A stretch of 64,000 nucleotides of DNA from Limanda limanda (taxonomy: Eukaryota; Chordata; Actinopteri; Pleuronectiformes; Pleuronectidae), in the NCBI RefSeq assembly GCF_963576545.1, contig NC_083655.1, positions 20,382,204 through 20,446,203 of the forward strand, read 5' to 3'. This document shows, piece by piece, positions 1 through 12,352 of this stretch (positions within the stretch are counted from its first letter, which is position 1; every line of letters starts with the position of its first letter). The notes under the pieces are model-generated. The model ran no database searches. It was not told where the DNA came from and saw only the letters and a program-made list of their open reading frames with translations. Made by a program: the position numbers and the translations under genes.

Positions 1-10
1 GTAGACCTAC

Positions 11-223
11 TTGCAAATGACACTCCCTCTGAACTTGCTGTGGCAGGGTTTGATCTGCAGGGAACAGGCTACGGCCTTCCACATGTCCGGGAGACACTTC
101 CTGATGTCCAGCACGGGGATGTTCATGAACGGCATCTTGATCGTTCCATTGGACCACAGCTTGATGTCGTTCATGGCGCCCTGGTCTGACTGGACATTAC
201 AGCTGCGGAACAGCTCTGTCGGC
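11..223 (-). CDS. reck: reck exon 11 (last exon in window)
   Basis: Residues 348-418, including PTELFRSCNVQSDQGAMND, NIPVLDIRKC and ACSLQIKPCHSK. This is the cysteine-rich region after the CC repeats, which has been compared with Frizzled-like CRDs. An N-G-T sequon occurs at W-S-N-G-T. The acceptor is TCTGCAG and the donor GTAGGT at positions 10-9, so the codon AA|G is completed in the next exon outside the window. It is 213 bp, and identity to human RECK is very high across the exon. Confidence 0.96.
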
Positions 224-662
224 CTGCAGACAGAGACACAGAGAGTTATGTTTACAAGAGCTGAAGAGGTGAAATTTAGATTTGTTTTTACTTTAAAAGT
301 AAAAAATAAAAAATAAACAAGATAGGGATTATGGAGAGGTGTGCGCTGAGGAAAAGAAAACACAAGCTTAGTATCTCAACACTTGCAACTGGCTTTTGTC
401 AGAACAAAGTATGCTGTCAGCTGTAGCCTTGTAGCCATGCAGAGGGAGCTCAAGTCCCTCTGGATAATGTGAGGGTTGTTTTCCTCTTCCACTGCATCAG
501 GAAGTGCCTTTCATGTCTGATTGGTGGGTTTGGTCTTAAATGAGTCAGCTAATTGGTGGTTTACAGGGAGAAGGTTCCAGGCAGAAGTTCTGGGTGTGGT
601 TCCATCATTCCATTTGCTCCTTATGAGTGGCTACTTTGTTTATCTTCTTGCGACTCTCTCTC

Positions 663-697
663 TGTGTGTGTGTGTGTGTGTGTGCGTGTGTGTGTGT

Positions 698-730
<33 letters not shown>
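663..730. repeat. (GT)n followed by (CAGA)n microsatellite
   Basis: A GT tract with a few interruptions (663-698), then AGAGA and about six CAGA units (705-730). It is a compound microsatellite in intron 10. Confidence 0.95.
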
Positions 731-3174
731 CCTGGATCCTTAACTTTATTCAACCCCAAATTGGTAAATGTTTTCCTCTCAAACAACAACTAAATTGGAG
801 CTATCAGCTGATTCTTCTTATTCAGAGCAGCTCCCTAAGGATATGTCCTGTGTTGAGTAATGGAGAATTGCATTCAAGGAAGTTAAACCAGGAAAGAGAA
901 ATATAGTCTACTCTTCACGGTTGTGAGGATACTGTGAGATTCTGATTGGAAGAGGCTATGATAGAAGGCTCTCTGCGCAACCTGCATTTGACAATTCCAA
1001 AAAAAGTATATTCTCCTTTGGCTTTAGTTTGTTTCAAGCATCGAAAAATTCTTAACATAACATAACACTGTTTGAGATCATTTTCATTGTGACTACTGAT
1101 ACTGTCTAAATGTACAACTGTGGAGAAATGCAGATGAGGGCCCCACTTTATGAGCTCCTTTCATTGAGGCAGCCCATTGGGACACAGCTACAGAGATGTA
1201 GAGAGACTATACCTTCAATGCTCTGTAAAAAAACATTGCAATGTCGCATTATCACCATTTGGGACAGATGGGCTCAATGTGAATTCAATAAAAAACTAAT
1301 GAAACATCTAATTTATGAGAACGTGAGTGAGTTACTTGGAGGTTTGTGTCAACCAAACCATTTAGGAGACAAAACTCTTAATCCAGACTGGCATGATAGA
1401 ATTGTGTCTTATATTAAGGTTCAAGAGCTTGTCTTTGGTGCACCCGCAAAAAAATAGACAGACACACATACACAAACATGTCTTAGCCACATGCACTTCA
1501 CCCTGAAGAACCACCTCCTGGCCACTGTTTGTATTCCATGCTGCTCAAGGCTACACATCGCAGCGTTTGAACCCCTCAGGGGAGGAGGAAGCCATACAAG
1601 GATCTTCTGGAGCCCATCAAAGGAAACTCGGAGAAAGTTTGACGCAGTTTGTTTGCTTGAACCTCAAGTCCCACAATGCCACAGCATGGGATCCATGCCA
1701 TCATGATCCAAAACCACAATTTGTCGTATGCTCGTCTTTGTGAAAAACAACACGAATGTAAAAAGCTTCAAATTACCTTTGATCAAAGCATTGAAATATT
1801 TAAAGAGCATTATCATTGCATGTGCAGTATGGTGAGATATTGTCTAAATCATGTATTTATCTCCATGACAAACAAATATCAGTACTTTTTACACAGTGGG
1901 TTGGTCGGTCCGATACATTTGAAGTTGATTTGTTTATATTTAAGTGTAAACCTCATTAAAGTGTTTGTTTTATGTCTGAATATTGTCTTAAAAATCTCTG
2001 CTCCAGTTGAACCTCTCCTGAGAAAAAACAACCATTCAGATCCAACCATTCTGACCTGGGATTTTAGAACACGCTGTAAGCATTTGCAGTTGCCTCGCTC
2101 ACCAGGTAATCAGCAGACTGCTGTGTGTATGTGTGAAGTGTACTTGAGTTGGTTTTGTGTATTACTGTGACTTCCCGGCGAAGCCTTTGAAGCCGTTCCA
2201 TTTGGCCTTTGGCCCCATCTGTAGACAGTGTAAAACATGCTGTGGTCCTGATAACTTCACAGTCACTCTGGGTTCAATATAAATCTGTCTTTTGTTTTTG
2301 CAGTGTTTCTTTGTTTTGTTTCTGTTGCATTTGCAAAGTATGGTTAAAATGGTTAAAATATAAATAAATATAAAATACTAAAATGACAAACAAATTGATA
2401 CAATTTGTGCATCTTAAATATTGTATGTGTGTTGAGCTGAGAGCATTTGAAATTTCAGTATCAAGTCTGAATTCCGTAACCTTGTAAGAGCTGCAGTTGA
2501 AAAGTTGGTTTATACTGAAGATTTAAAATTAAATGAATGTAAGTTATTCTGTGAAAGAAGCAAATGAGTGATATTTGGAAGTTGAAATGCCAGTTGAGCT
2601 GTAAAGGGAAGTGGCACAGTTAGTGTTTGTCAGAATGTGAGCAAGGAAGCTGAAATGTCAGTTGAATTGTTGAATTGTCAGCTAAAGGCTAGAGCTCACC
2701 TGAAGTGCGATTTGAAATTCAGCAAAGTAAAGTAGCTCACTTGACATTTGGAGTTATTTCTACTTACAAAAAAAACCACATTGACAATGCAACTGTTATT
2801 CTCTGCTAGAACAAAGAGTTAATCTGCTCTTCATTTACTGAATTAAAATGCAGCTGTAATATATAACAAACGAAAGACGTCTGGCCTTATGGACAATGTA
2901 ATCAGAGGGTGTATAAAAACGGTTTATGCATCTCCACTTCCTTCCACTATCCTGAATTAAATGAAAATAACCTGCATGTAAAACATTTCAAGCCAGACTC
3001 TGTATCGTAGGCACCCGGGAGGCAGAGCAGCAATCGAGAGAGGCCACTAGCAGCTGTGATTGTAATAGTAGTCTTAACTGTCTGTTATGACGTATAATTC
3101 AGTTAAAAAAACAAATTAAAACCAAACTTAACAAAAAAATTTGAAGAACTGTGTTATAACAACTACCTAAAATG

Positions 3175-3305
3175 TGATTGGTGAAGGAGGCGGGATTTAT
3201 GACTATTACTGGAGGCAGCCACCAGGTGGCAATCAAGACATTTTGGCTTCACATTTGGGAGGCAGTACAGTCGTCCATCTTTACTTATGGTCTCTTGTTT
3301 AACCA
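3175..3305. repeat. Teleost dispersed repeat, copy 1
   Basis: The stretch with GGCGGGATTTATGACTA, then CACCAGGTGGCAATCAAGAC, TTTTGGCTTCACATTTGG and GTCGTCCATCTTTA resembles a repeat common in fish genomes, usually ending with a TCTATGG-type motif. A second, more decayed copy is at 32750-32860. The class is unknown to me. The identification rests on memory of similar sequences plus the match between the two copies. Confidence 0.5.
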
Positions 3306-3327
3306 TGGTGAATGGCAGTAGTCTGAC

Positions 3328-3501
3328 CTGTTGTTGAAGTTGGTGCAGTAGGAGAGGTCCTTGCAGCCCAGCTGGCAGGGTTCTCGGACATCAGCCAGGC
3401 AGTTGATGAGCTCTGTCTCCACTGGGTTGTATTCACAGAGCTGGTCGAAGTCCTGCCACGTTTGGCTGCCCCAGTTAGTGCTGATCTCCTGACACATGTC
3501 C
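3328..3501 (-). CDS. reck: reck exon 10: CC repeat 5
   Basis: Residues 290-347, containing NWGSQTWQDFDQLCEYNPVE and CLADVREPCQLGC, close matches to the fifth knot repeat and what follows it in vertebrate RECK. It ends CTNFNN with a split R codon. Phase 2 at both ends, 174 bp. The acceptor is TCTGACAG and the donor GTCAGA. Intron 9, between exons 9 and 10, is only 97 bp. Confidence 0.96.
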
Positions 3502-3598
3502 CTGTCAGAGCAGAGACAAAAAATCAGAAAAACAAACTAATTTCACTCCGTCTTAGAATATATGGGATCCATCTAGTGGACGTTGTGCTTTGCAATAC

Positions 3599-3863
3599 CT
3601 GCAGAGTGAGGTGTTGGCCTTGGAGCAGCAGTGCAGTTTGGCACAGTCCATTTTGGCAGGATGGGGGGTCTCTTCTTCAGGTGGGGGAGGAGGGTTAGCG
3701 CTGCCCAGAAAGCATTGCCACATGGGTTCCTGAGGGAGGGGCTGGGAGCCACACTGATCGATCAAACCCTCCATGATCTCATGCTCTGTGCTCATTGTGC
3801 GAAGGATCTTCCGGCAGGCGACCTGGCAGTGGGTAGCCTCTGCCCGGTCACAGCAGTACAGAC
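3599..3863 (-). CDS. reck: reck exon 9: CC repeat 4 (Wnt7/Gpr124-binding repeat) and start of repeat 5
   Basis: Residues 203-289. LYCCDRAE opens the fourth knot repeat (CC pair 205-206) and QPLPQEPMWQCF closes it. In mouse Reck, a proline and a tryptophan in this repeat have been reported as needed for Gpr124/Wnt7 signalling; the equivalents here are P245 and W250, both kept. A proline- and glutamate-rich linker follows (about 258-270), different from the human linker. CC repeat 5 then opens with LHCCSKANTSLC. The exon is 265 bp, phase 1 in and phase 2 out, with acceptor ATATCCAG and donor GTATTG. Confidence 0.96.
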
Positions 3864-4870
3864 CTGGATATGAAGGATGGATGGACTGCTGGAAAATGTA
3901 CTGTAACATGGTGGAATATACAGTAGCTACTTCAAGTGTCTATACTTCTTTCCAAACTTTGCTTTTAAGGATGCAGGCTCAGCCTTACCTTTGCTGAGGT
4001 AGGGAAACTATTTTAACTTGTTTGGCCATTTCTATTAGAAATTCATGTTTTTTCCTGTAAATAACAATTATCTTGTTTCCTAAGTAGCATCTTCATGCTA
4101 AAAGCTGAGGTCCTACTGTCTTTCCTAGTTAAGTGAAGCATGAAAGATGGATACAATTAGGGATGGATTGAGAGAACATAATATCAAAAAGAAAGAAATA
4201 TTGAGCATTAATAGATCACTCCACTGTTTAAGGGCTTTTGATAATAGCACATGAACTGGGATTTATATTCCTGACATCCTGATTTTGTGAAACACTACAA
4301 CTAATCAATTTTATCAGAAATTAATCAAAGGCCTCAGCAGACTGACTTAGTTGTACCAAGATACCTTCCAAAGTTTTTAGTGCCTTTTGTATTTTTTGTT
4401 CCCAATTACATTCATTGGAAGCATGATGGCAGGGGATGTTTTAATGGTGAGTATGAGCAGGAAGAATGATTACAGCAAACATAAACTGTTTTGATGTTCA
4501 TGGGCACCTAACTATTGTTTTACTACAGGCCTCAAGTCCAATAGGAATTGGCTGCACAAAAAAAAGTGTTTTGGAATATTTTGTGGAGAAGAACTTGGGT
4601 AGGAAAGATTTCAGAGGTGTCTGTGGATATCAAAGACAACATTTCCCTGTGACTCTTGGTCTTGTAACTTTTCTGTGGGGGGGGCAGGATACAGACTTTT
4701 CACAGCACCGCTTTCATCTCCACAGGGGGTGTCTATGATTTTTGGTGGAGTACACCTTTAGGAGAATTTCCACCAGCTACTGCCGACATATAAAATACAT
4801 CGGCTGTTGAGAGTTGATTCTAATACTGATGTAGAAAGGAATACCCAGTGTAGTGAGCACACAAACTTAC
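3864..4870 (-). other. reck: reck intron 8
   Basis: 1.0 kb of AT-rich intron between exons 8 and 9. A G-run occurs near 4677-4684. I see no repeat element, RNA gene or conserved ORF. Confidence 0.85.
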
Positions 4871-5068
4871 TGTCTATGGGGCTGCGTATGGGGTAGGACT
4901 TGGTGAAGTTGTTGACACAGCTGAGCAGCTCAGGGTTGTGACTCTGACAATACTCTTTGACAGCATTGATCTGAGACACAGTGGGTGTTGAGTCGGTCCT
5001 GAAGATGGCTTGGCAGTACTCCCTACAGGTGGTGTGACGCCCTGCGTAGCTGCAGCATGTAGAGCCCA
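4871..5068 (-). CDS. reck: reck exon 8: CC repeat 3
   Basis: Residues 136-201. The block GSTCCSYAGRHTTCREYCQ is close to the human sequence and carries the third CC pair (140-141). It is followed by AIFRTDS and by an N-N-F-T glycosylation sequon near the end. The acceptor is CCTTCAG and the donor GTAAGT. The phase-1 exit joins exon 9 as A|GT for S202. It is 198 bp. Confidence 0.96.
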
Positions 5069-5445
5069 CTGAAGGGTAGCACACGTACACACACTGCATT
5101 ACATTCATTTTTTTTATCAATGACTGTATGTTGAATTCAGTGCTCAGACCCTCGAGCAGATAAACACTCATTACAATGCATTATTCTGGCTGATGCATTC
5201 TGCCAGATAAATGACATGGCCCTGCTATGTGTGTGCATGTTGTGTTCTTACAATGTGTGTGACAGTGCAGGAATGAGACAGAGAGAAAGGAGCAGAGAAA
5301 GAATACAAACAAGCCAATCAATTGGTCTAAAAACATGGCGATGAGCCGCAGAGGTTTATTTATTTGTTGGCTGGAGGGAGAGATGAGGTCTGTGAATTTG
5401 TTTAATTCTTCTCTCTTCAGCTTGTGTATATGAGTAACAACTTAC

Positions 5446-5479
5446 TTTCATTTTTGGTGATGCAGCTGTAGAGGGAATT
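5446..5479 (-). CDS. reck: reck exon 7: 34-bp exon linking CC repeats 2 and 3
   Basis: Residues 125-135 (NSLYSCITKNE) plus the first base of M136. It aligns with human NALFSCINRNEM. At 34 bp it is the shortest exon seen. The acceptor is TTCTAG and the donor GTAAGT. The phase-1 exit joins TG of exon 8 to give ATG for methionine, which is conserved in the family. Confidence 0.93.
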
Positions 5480-6212
5480 CTAGAACAAGAAAAGAAAAAC
5501 TGAGGTTAAATTGGACTCTGCTATTCAGCGAACTTCTTTAAAAAAAAAAAAAAAGTTCACGCACTATCTCTCTGTTTCCTAGCAATTTTGAATGCTTAAG
5601 GAGACTATATGAAAGGCTGTAGAGAGTGATGAGCAAATCCAACGAAGAGAGATTTTTTGTTAGATTTCCTGATAAGATAATGACCGGGCCATACTGGATG
5701 CAAGAATTGCACGTGTTCATTGTGGGACCTCTTGCTTTTCAGTTCAGTGCTAATGTTATTAGGCATATCTCCTGAATGTGAGCCTAGTTACTCTTTTACA
5801 GAGTCGGGGTCTCGTCTATTTTGACTATGTCACAAACATAAATATTCCTGTACCCGTTTCAAAGTAAAGCTTTCTAGCGTTTCTGTTGACTGAATCCATT
5901 AATTTGTTTATGGTTATAATTATTGCAGGATCGAAAGATGCGCCGCTTCATACTTTAGAGTCCTGTTGAGTATACAGTAGTGGTACTAGTAGTAGTAGTA
6001 GTAGTAGTAGTAGGGTTAGGAGTAGTAGTAGTAGTAGTAGTAGTAGTAATATTAGTACTGGTAGTTCCACTAGTGATGTGAAAATACAGGTATTAGGAAT
6101 GGTGTTTTTATCGCTTCTTTACTTGAATTGGTTAGATAAGAATATTAAACATCTTTTAGGTTAACCTGCATATACTGAACTGGTTTTACATCTCTGAAAC
6201 TGCTGGACTTAC
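5480..6212 (-). other. reck: reck intron 6
   Basis: 733 bp between exons 6 and 7. It contains a poly-A run (5538-5553) and the trinucleotide microsatellite at 5983-6048. Nothing else was recognised. Confidence 0.85.
5983..6048. repeat. (TAG)n trinucleotide microsatellite
   Basis: About twenty TAG/AGT units interrupted once by GGGTTAGG near 6013-6020. It lies in reck intron 6. Confidence 0.95.
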
Positions 6213-6260
6213 CTCTGAGATCTTTTTGCAAACTTTTGTTATGTCATTTTTAGATGTTGC
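6213..6260 (-). CDS. reck: reck exon 6: CC repeat 2
   Basis: A 48-bp exon for residues 109-124 (ATSKNDITKVCKKISE), aligning with the human segment beginning ASSKNDISKVC. Phase 0 at both ends. The acceptor is CTTATAG and the donor GTAAGT. Intron 5 is only 164 bp, so exons 5 and 6 are close together. Confidence 0.95.
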
Positions 6261-6424
6261 CTATAAGGAAACAGACAAGAAAATCAAAGCAGGTTAAACT
6301 CTTGCTTGAATGCAAAGTAGAAAACACAGAATAGATGGACAGAACCGGAGCATGAATCAATAAAACTGTTAAGAGAGTGATTCTCACAAAGAATGTTGGA
6401 CATGTTCTATTTAGACTTTCTCAC

Positions 6425-6510
6425 CTGTCTGCATTCCCTGCGACACTCAGCTGAGATAGCCAGCTCACAGCATCCCAGCCCCACCCAGCCATCGGATTTC
6501 CTGGATACTC
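6425..6510 (-). CDS. reck: reck exon 5: CC repeat 2
   Basis: Residues 80-108, including KSDGWVGLGCCELAISAECR, which is nearly invariant in vertebrate RECK and carries the CC pair of the second knot repeat (93-94). The exon enters in phase 1 and leaves in phase 0. The acceptor is TCTCCAG and the donor GTGAGA. It is 86 bp. Confidence 0.96.
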
Positions 6511-8959
6511 CTGGAGACAAATCAAACACCAAAGACTCAGCCATGAGTGATAAAAATTCATTTTAGATAGATATTTATCTTACACACTGTTATTTATTGG
6601 GCCTTTATTTCCCTTTATTAGCAGCATGATGCTACAGTTATTCACTGCCAATATGGTGTGTGTTTATTTCAGGGAATGTGCATATTAGGGCTTAAGTACC
6701 TAAATACTAAATATGCTCAAACAGTTGTGTAACTTCTTACTAACACACATCTTTTCATATGAAAAAATGCATATTTTATTAATATACTGCATTGGCTTGG
6801 CATAATTGCTCAATTGCGCCCCCTAACAGTTAGAAAAATCTGACCCCCTTGCTTTATCTTTCCCCTGAATGTATGAAATTCAGGAGACTCATCTATTGAA
6901 GTCTGTTGGAGTCTCTTGGAGTCATACCCTGAACCCAACAGGATTTCCACCATTCTTGGCATATTTAGCAATTTCCATATACCTTGTACTTACAAAATAG
7001 TCTGTGGATCATTAATCATTTTCAAATCCTGTCAGTCTGATTTTAAGAGAATAATTATGTTAAATTGCAAATGTTTTTAGTTTCTGTTGAATTGCAGGTC
7101 TGTATAACTGAGCTGTACATTTTCAAATCTGTAACAAACGTCACATGTGGGATGGGAGTCTTTGCCTTAATACATCTTTATGACAATATAGATTCACGGT
7201 CACAGTGCCACCAAGTGGTGATAGGAAATTACTGCTTTTACACTTTGACATTCTACCCCAAGCTGGTTGAACATAGCCACTTGGAATTTGGTCAGAAAAG
7301 CCTGAAGACCTTTATTGTGAATATTTTGAGTTTTCACCAAAAGGTGTCATGACAGCATGGTGAATATCAATCAATCAGCATGAACATTTTCAGTACTTTT
7401 ACTAGACTCCACACAATCAGATCCTACCCAAATTTGATATGCCGATACTGGTCTCGTATCAGCCTACAAAAATCAAGTATTGCATCAAGGTATAACATTT
7501 GAAAAAACATTAAACAAAGGATTCTGGTACAGTGTTTGAGCTCCACTACAATGATCCTTCACATGAGTGAAGTCAGTCCATTGAAACAGTCCTGTCAGAA
7601 GGAGCAGCAGCGGCAGTTGGCCACAGATCATCTGCTGCCCTGGCACTCTCCCTCTCCATCCAGATGGACGGACGACAGACACGTATTTTAATTAGAAATT
7701 AACTAATTTGTCTTAATGGACATTTTTTAATTACCAGCCACAGCAGTTTGTCCCATATGGTGGGGTGTGTGTGTGTGTGTGTCCTGGAGACACCCACAGT
7801 ACAGGGAACTGCTACCAGACTGCCAGAGACAGCCTGTGGAGAAATATGTCACTGTGATAGCATCACAACCACGCATGATGCAGTCAGGAGTGTGTATTTA
7901 AGCTCAATAGGAAAGCCTTAAAACTTAACAGTACATACCAGGCAGGAAGTTTAGCACCTTAACACCCCAGTATATTTAGAGTTCCAACAGGGTGCACTGT
8001 ATTTTGTAAAAGTAGTTGAAAGGCATTCAGTGAAATGAAGGACTCATTCATTGATGCTGGTGCGTTGGGAAGAAGTGGTTACAGGATCAGAGTAAAGCCC
8101 TAAAAGGGGCTGGAATGCAGTTAACATCAGAGAATCGATGATATCTCACAGCCTGCGAATCTGAGGGAGGTGTTTTCCTTAACGGCTTCAATCTTTCCCT
8201 GAGTCCTAAGGCTGTCAGGACATCAGTATTTAGTGGTACGAAAGGTAAGAATAAAAAAACCTACCAGTCTGGAGGCATTTAGGCTTCCGACAGGTCGATT
8301 TTATCCATGGCAGCAGAGGCGGCAGGATTTTGAACTTTGAAGCCACTGGCTGCTTTCCACTCTGCGATGCTGGGTCGGCTTTCCTCACAGACTTAACAGC
8401 TTCACTTGTACCATTTCTTGTCATGCAACCAGATACACCCAGTAGAGACAGATCAAGCTGTATGTCATGTGTCATGTCGTTACTAGATTAAAGGGGCTTC
8501 CTTTTTGAGGAAGCCCCTTTTATGAATATCGTATGAGAGTCATGTTTCTGGTAAGACAATGGTCCAATATTGAGTTTTAGTTCTGTTCAGGCCTCCATCG
8601 CCTGAGGAAAACATTGCATGTGGCTCTTTTGCTGTTAATGCTTCACTGTGCTTCACAGCCAGTCTCTGACAGTGACTGTCTGCTGTTTGATGCCTAGCAG
8701 GTAGTTGACAGTCGGTTTAGCTGAAACAGCCCTTTCCATCAGCTGTTGCAGCCTCTTAAACCAAAAATAATTTCAAAAAGTTGAAATTTTCTCTCGAGGG
8801 GAACTGCATTGTTTCTGAGCTGATTTATCTGTGGATTTACACATTACACGCAACACATTTGATACACTGAATGTCAAGATGTAGAAGGGGGTCTTAAATT
8901 ATATTTTAAGATTATGAATTTTTTCTTATTTTGGTTGTAATGTTTTAGGTTTTTTTTAC
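6511..8959 (-). other. reck: reck intron 4
   Basis: 2.4 kb intron with a short GT run (7763-7782) and a perfect 13-bp inverted repeat at 8490-8520. ORFs at 7065-7352 and 8230-8475 are open by chance as far as I can tell. Confidence 0.85.
8490..8520. repeat. Perfect 13-bp hairpin
   Basis: AAAGGGGCTTCCT and its exact reverse complement, separated by TTTTG. It is a compact GC-centred stem in AT-rich intron. It may be the relic of a palindromic mobile element. No duplicated flank is seen. Confidence 0.85.
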
Positions 8960-8996
8960 CTGGAAGAGTCGAGTTGATGCACATCCACAGTTCATT
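8960..8996 (-). CDS. reck: reck exon 4: end of CC repeat 1
   Basis: A 37-bp exon for residues 68-79 (NELWMCINSTLP) plus the first base of G80. It matches the conserved RECK segment with tryptophan, cysteine and an N-glycosylation sequon (N-S-T here). The acceptor is CCTTTTAG and the donor GTAAAA. It was located by homology and splice phase, because it is too short for ORF scanning. Confidence 0.92.
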
Positions 8997-10693
8997 CTAA
9001 AAGGCAAAGGAGAGGAAAGGGTTAATGTCATACAATATATCCCGACTTAAATCTTTTAAAACGTTTATCCATTTAATATTACTGTACAAAAAGTTACTCT
9101 GAGCAGTGCTGCACAGTTACATTGCACAAGAGGAGGAGGGTAACTTTGCTTTTCCATCTACTATTTGACAGAATCCAGATATCGGTCCCAATCTCAAGTC
9201 TTAAGGATCAATTTCCAATTTGAATCCAAATCCAAATGAATTGATGAAGAGTGTATTAAAAGAGGCATTTTGATGTGAAACCCACAGGTCACAGCCATGT
9301 TTTGGATGTTTATTCTTTGATAAAATACATCAATTTTAACAGTCACAGATTATTCACTCAGCATGTGGATATTTAAAATTGAGTCTGTTTTCAGGCTCAG
9401 TGAAGATAAGCTGTGATGGTAAAGTACAATAGCATAATTACTTGTATTACTGTGAAAAGTAATATTTACAGTTGGATAAAAATGACAATCATGCTTACCA
9501 GAACGTTTTAATGTCTGAATGTCAGACAAACATTATTTATATTTATTAACACGTTTTTCCGTCTCCTCTGTATAATGGACAGATTTATACTGATGGGACG
9601 GCAAAACGCAGAAGGACAGAAAACATTATGGCGGAAGGAAAAATGTAGCTCTCTGTGCTGGTATGCTTCTAAAGGACAGTCATTTGTTTAAACCTAATAC
9701 GTCACTGTTAACACTCCCCCGTGTTTCTTGGCTAGGGAACAAAGGTTCCCGTCAGCAGGCGTCAGAAGGCATCAGCCTCATTTATAGGCCAGACTGAGAA
9801 GTAACAGTGACTTTACATGAACCATAGACATGATTTGTGAGGAAGCAGGGACCAATAACGCAAAAACACGCCAGGAAGAATAATGCTGCGCTTTAGACAA
9901 GCCAAAGCCGAAAACCATGTCTGTCCAAGGAGCCAGGGCCTTTGTGCGCACGGCTCATACAAATCTCACAATATATTTTATTTTTTTCTTCTGTAACAGA
10001 CCAACGCTAAACCAACCTTAAGCTTTTAACCTCACCTCATAATCTTCCTCGGAGGATGCTCAATTGGTTTAAGTCAAAAAAGCATAAAGCCCAAACACCA
10101 GTGTTTTAATGATAACTTCCAACACTCCTGTCATTCTCTGATACCTTGTGTATTCATCGATCTCTATGGCCTTGTGTTTTCTCCCTTGGTTTTTGACACT
10201 GGTCTATTCCCGGGTCTATTGGACTATTGTGACTTTGCCTTTTTGAACTCTACTCTCTGCTTCCTCTGTGTGTATGTTCCAGTTCCTCACAGATTTCTTC
10301 CAAAAACCTATATTTGTGAATCAAGAAATTTAATAAGAAAAACATCCAAGTAGAATCATCCTCAGGAATGACAAGTTAATCTTTTCATGAGACATTTTAG
10401 TTTCAACAAATAGCTTCGGAAATTGGCAATTAACAACTCCACGGGTGAATGAATAGAGAGATTCCAAAACAACAATTAAAAACAGGCCTATGTGACTACA
10501 TGTATGTGTATGTGCTTTCAGTGCTTTTGAATCAGTTCAGCTAAATAAGAACAGGACACATGTTTTAATGATAGAAAACACTTAAGTCCAATTACTGGTG
10601 TGGTTCTAATAGACTGCTGGAGAGAGATGAGACAAGAAAGGGGCTAGCCTCTCTGCTTTGTAATTAGCTATGGTGGGAGGAAAGGGGATTGTG

Positions 10694-10787
<94 letters not shown>

Positions 10788-12352
10788 TGTGTGTGTGTGC
10801 GTGTGCGTGTGTGTGTGGCTTAACCAGGTGCTGCTATATTCTGCTAACCATAACCACCAACCCACTTCCTGTTTAAATCCGAGAGAGTTGAAACTAAATT
10901 TGTCTTAACGTTGACCAAGAGTTAATCACAGGCATCACAACAAGACGTCAGAACATTACATGTGCTCTTAGTTCAATCAAGATTACATAACAATTAAAAC
11001 CATAAATAAACACACTGTCATGACTCATTCAAAGGGTTTCAGCAAGATCTACCACATCCAGAAGGGGATCAAACATTTTCATTCAGCCAATGGATTTGGA
11101 TTTGCACCAAATCACAGCAGTTTCCTAAACATGCCAGATTCTATAAATCAAGATCTTCACAATCAATTAAAATGTTGAGAAACGTGAAAAAAATTTATAT
11201 AAAAAAAAAATGGATTTCCTTAGTGGAGGTTATGACTTACATGGAGCTCTTCCTACTTGAAGAAAGGAGGCGATATTTGTCCAAAAGCACTGGTCATTTT
11301 CCAGTAAACTGCATTTCATTATCAGATTGTTTGCTGAAGATGTTCAGTGATCACTTTTATCAGCATGAACAGTCCACATGTGATTTTAAATGTGCTCACG
11401 AAACAGAGGTGGAAACCATGTAAACATTTTACTTTCTGTAATTTGGTTTTTTTTCCGTTTCAAATAATCTCTGAGGCTGCAGTTGCAGGATGCATATAAA
11501 GGATTTTCCCCTTACCTCTGTCAAGGAGGAAATGTTTAAATTTGTGTTTAAATTTCCCTTTCTTTCAGCATTTCTCATAGAATTATTTCAACATTCATTT
11601 ATTTTGTGTTCTTTTATTTTTGCTTGTGTTTGATTGTTTGTCGCTTATTGTGAATGTTTCTTGTTCTCAGACCTCTCTTGGTAACGAGATCTTGATCTCA
11701 ATGTGACAGGCTGATTAAATGGATTATATTTAAAAACAAAATTGGGCTTTAAATAGCCCTGCGTACAGCTGTACAATGCAGCAACAGAAACACCAATTAA
11801 GATATCTTTTATGTTAATAAAAGAAGCGTACAATTTGTTTTTGGTTCAATATGAGACAGTGGCAGGATAAATCAGAAAATGTTTAGCCACAACATTCCAT
11901 ATAAGTAATGCTAAACTGCTTTGACATAGTGAGAATCAGTCTTGGTGGAGGAATGAACTCTGCTACACAAACATTATTTTGCTCATGAACTGGTGTTATA
12001 TGTCAGTTTTTCTTTCTGTCAATAATACTGATAAAACAGGAACACAATTTTACAGAATTCAAAATTAAGTCTATATTGCTTGTTTTTGTCCCACAGTATA
12101 ATATTCAAATTCTACTGACATTCAACGGTTAACTGAAAACCAACGATAAAGCAGCCTGAGAGAGAAACTGTAACTTTCTTGACAATATACAAAAGAGCAG
12201 CTAAGATTCATCCATTGGGACCTGGATATGATGCAATACCACACAACTGTGAGTTCCAGGTCAGGATGTTTCACCTCGCTGCATATGATGGTTACACCCA
12301 CACCTGCTCAATATGTATAAAAATACCTGCAGTGCACAGACAGAAGACTCAC
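8997..12352 (-). other. reck: reck intron 3
   Basis: 3.4 kb intron. It holds the long TG microsatellite at 10695-10818. The stretch 11030-11170 looks faintly like a decayed dispersed repeat, but I could not assign it. No gene-like ORF. Confidence 0.8.
10695..10818. repeat. (TG)n microsatellite, about 124 bp
   Basis: An almost pure TG tract with one TTTG and a few GC interruptions towards the right end. It lies in reck intron 3. Open frames across it encode only Cys-Val or Thr-His repeats and are artefacts. Confidence 0.97.

Larger units (their letters stand above)
224..3327 (-). other. reck: reck intron 10
   Basis: 3.1 kb of AT-rich intron. It holds a GT microsatellite running into a CAGA tract (663-730) and, near its start on the reck strand, a teleost dispersed repeat (3175-3305). 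A 115-codon plus-strand ORF at 1110-1457 has no recognisable domain and I do not call it a gene. Nothing else was recognised. Confidence 0.85.

Noticed and set aside
11..316. Plus-strand ORF opposite reck exon 11
   Set aside because: It is the antisense shadow of a confirmed exon and has no protein similarity that I recognise.
1110..1457. 115-codon plus-strand ORF, possible gene
   Set aside because: No recognised domain, no splice partners, lies in an intron on the other strand. Length alone is not enough.
10668..10908. Open frames of Cys-Val or Thr-His repeats on both strands
   Set aside because: They are translations of a TG microsatellite; the same applies to Leu-Ser/Arg-Glu frames at 16221-16562 and Cys-Val frames at 16636-16893.
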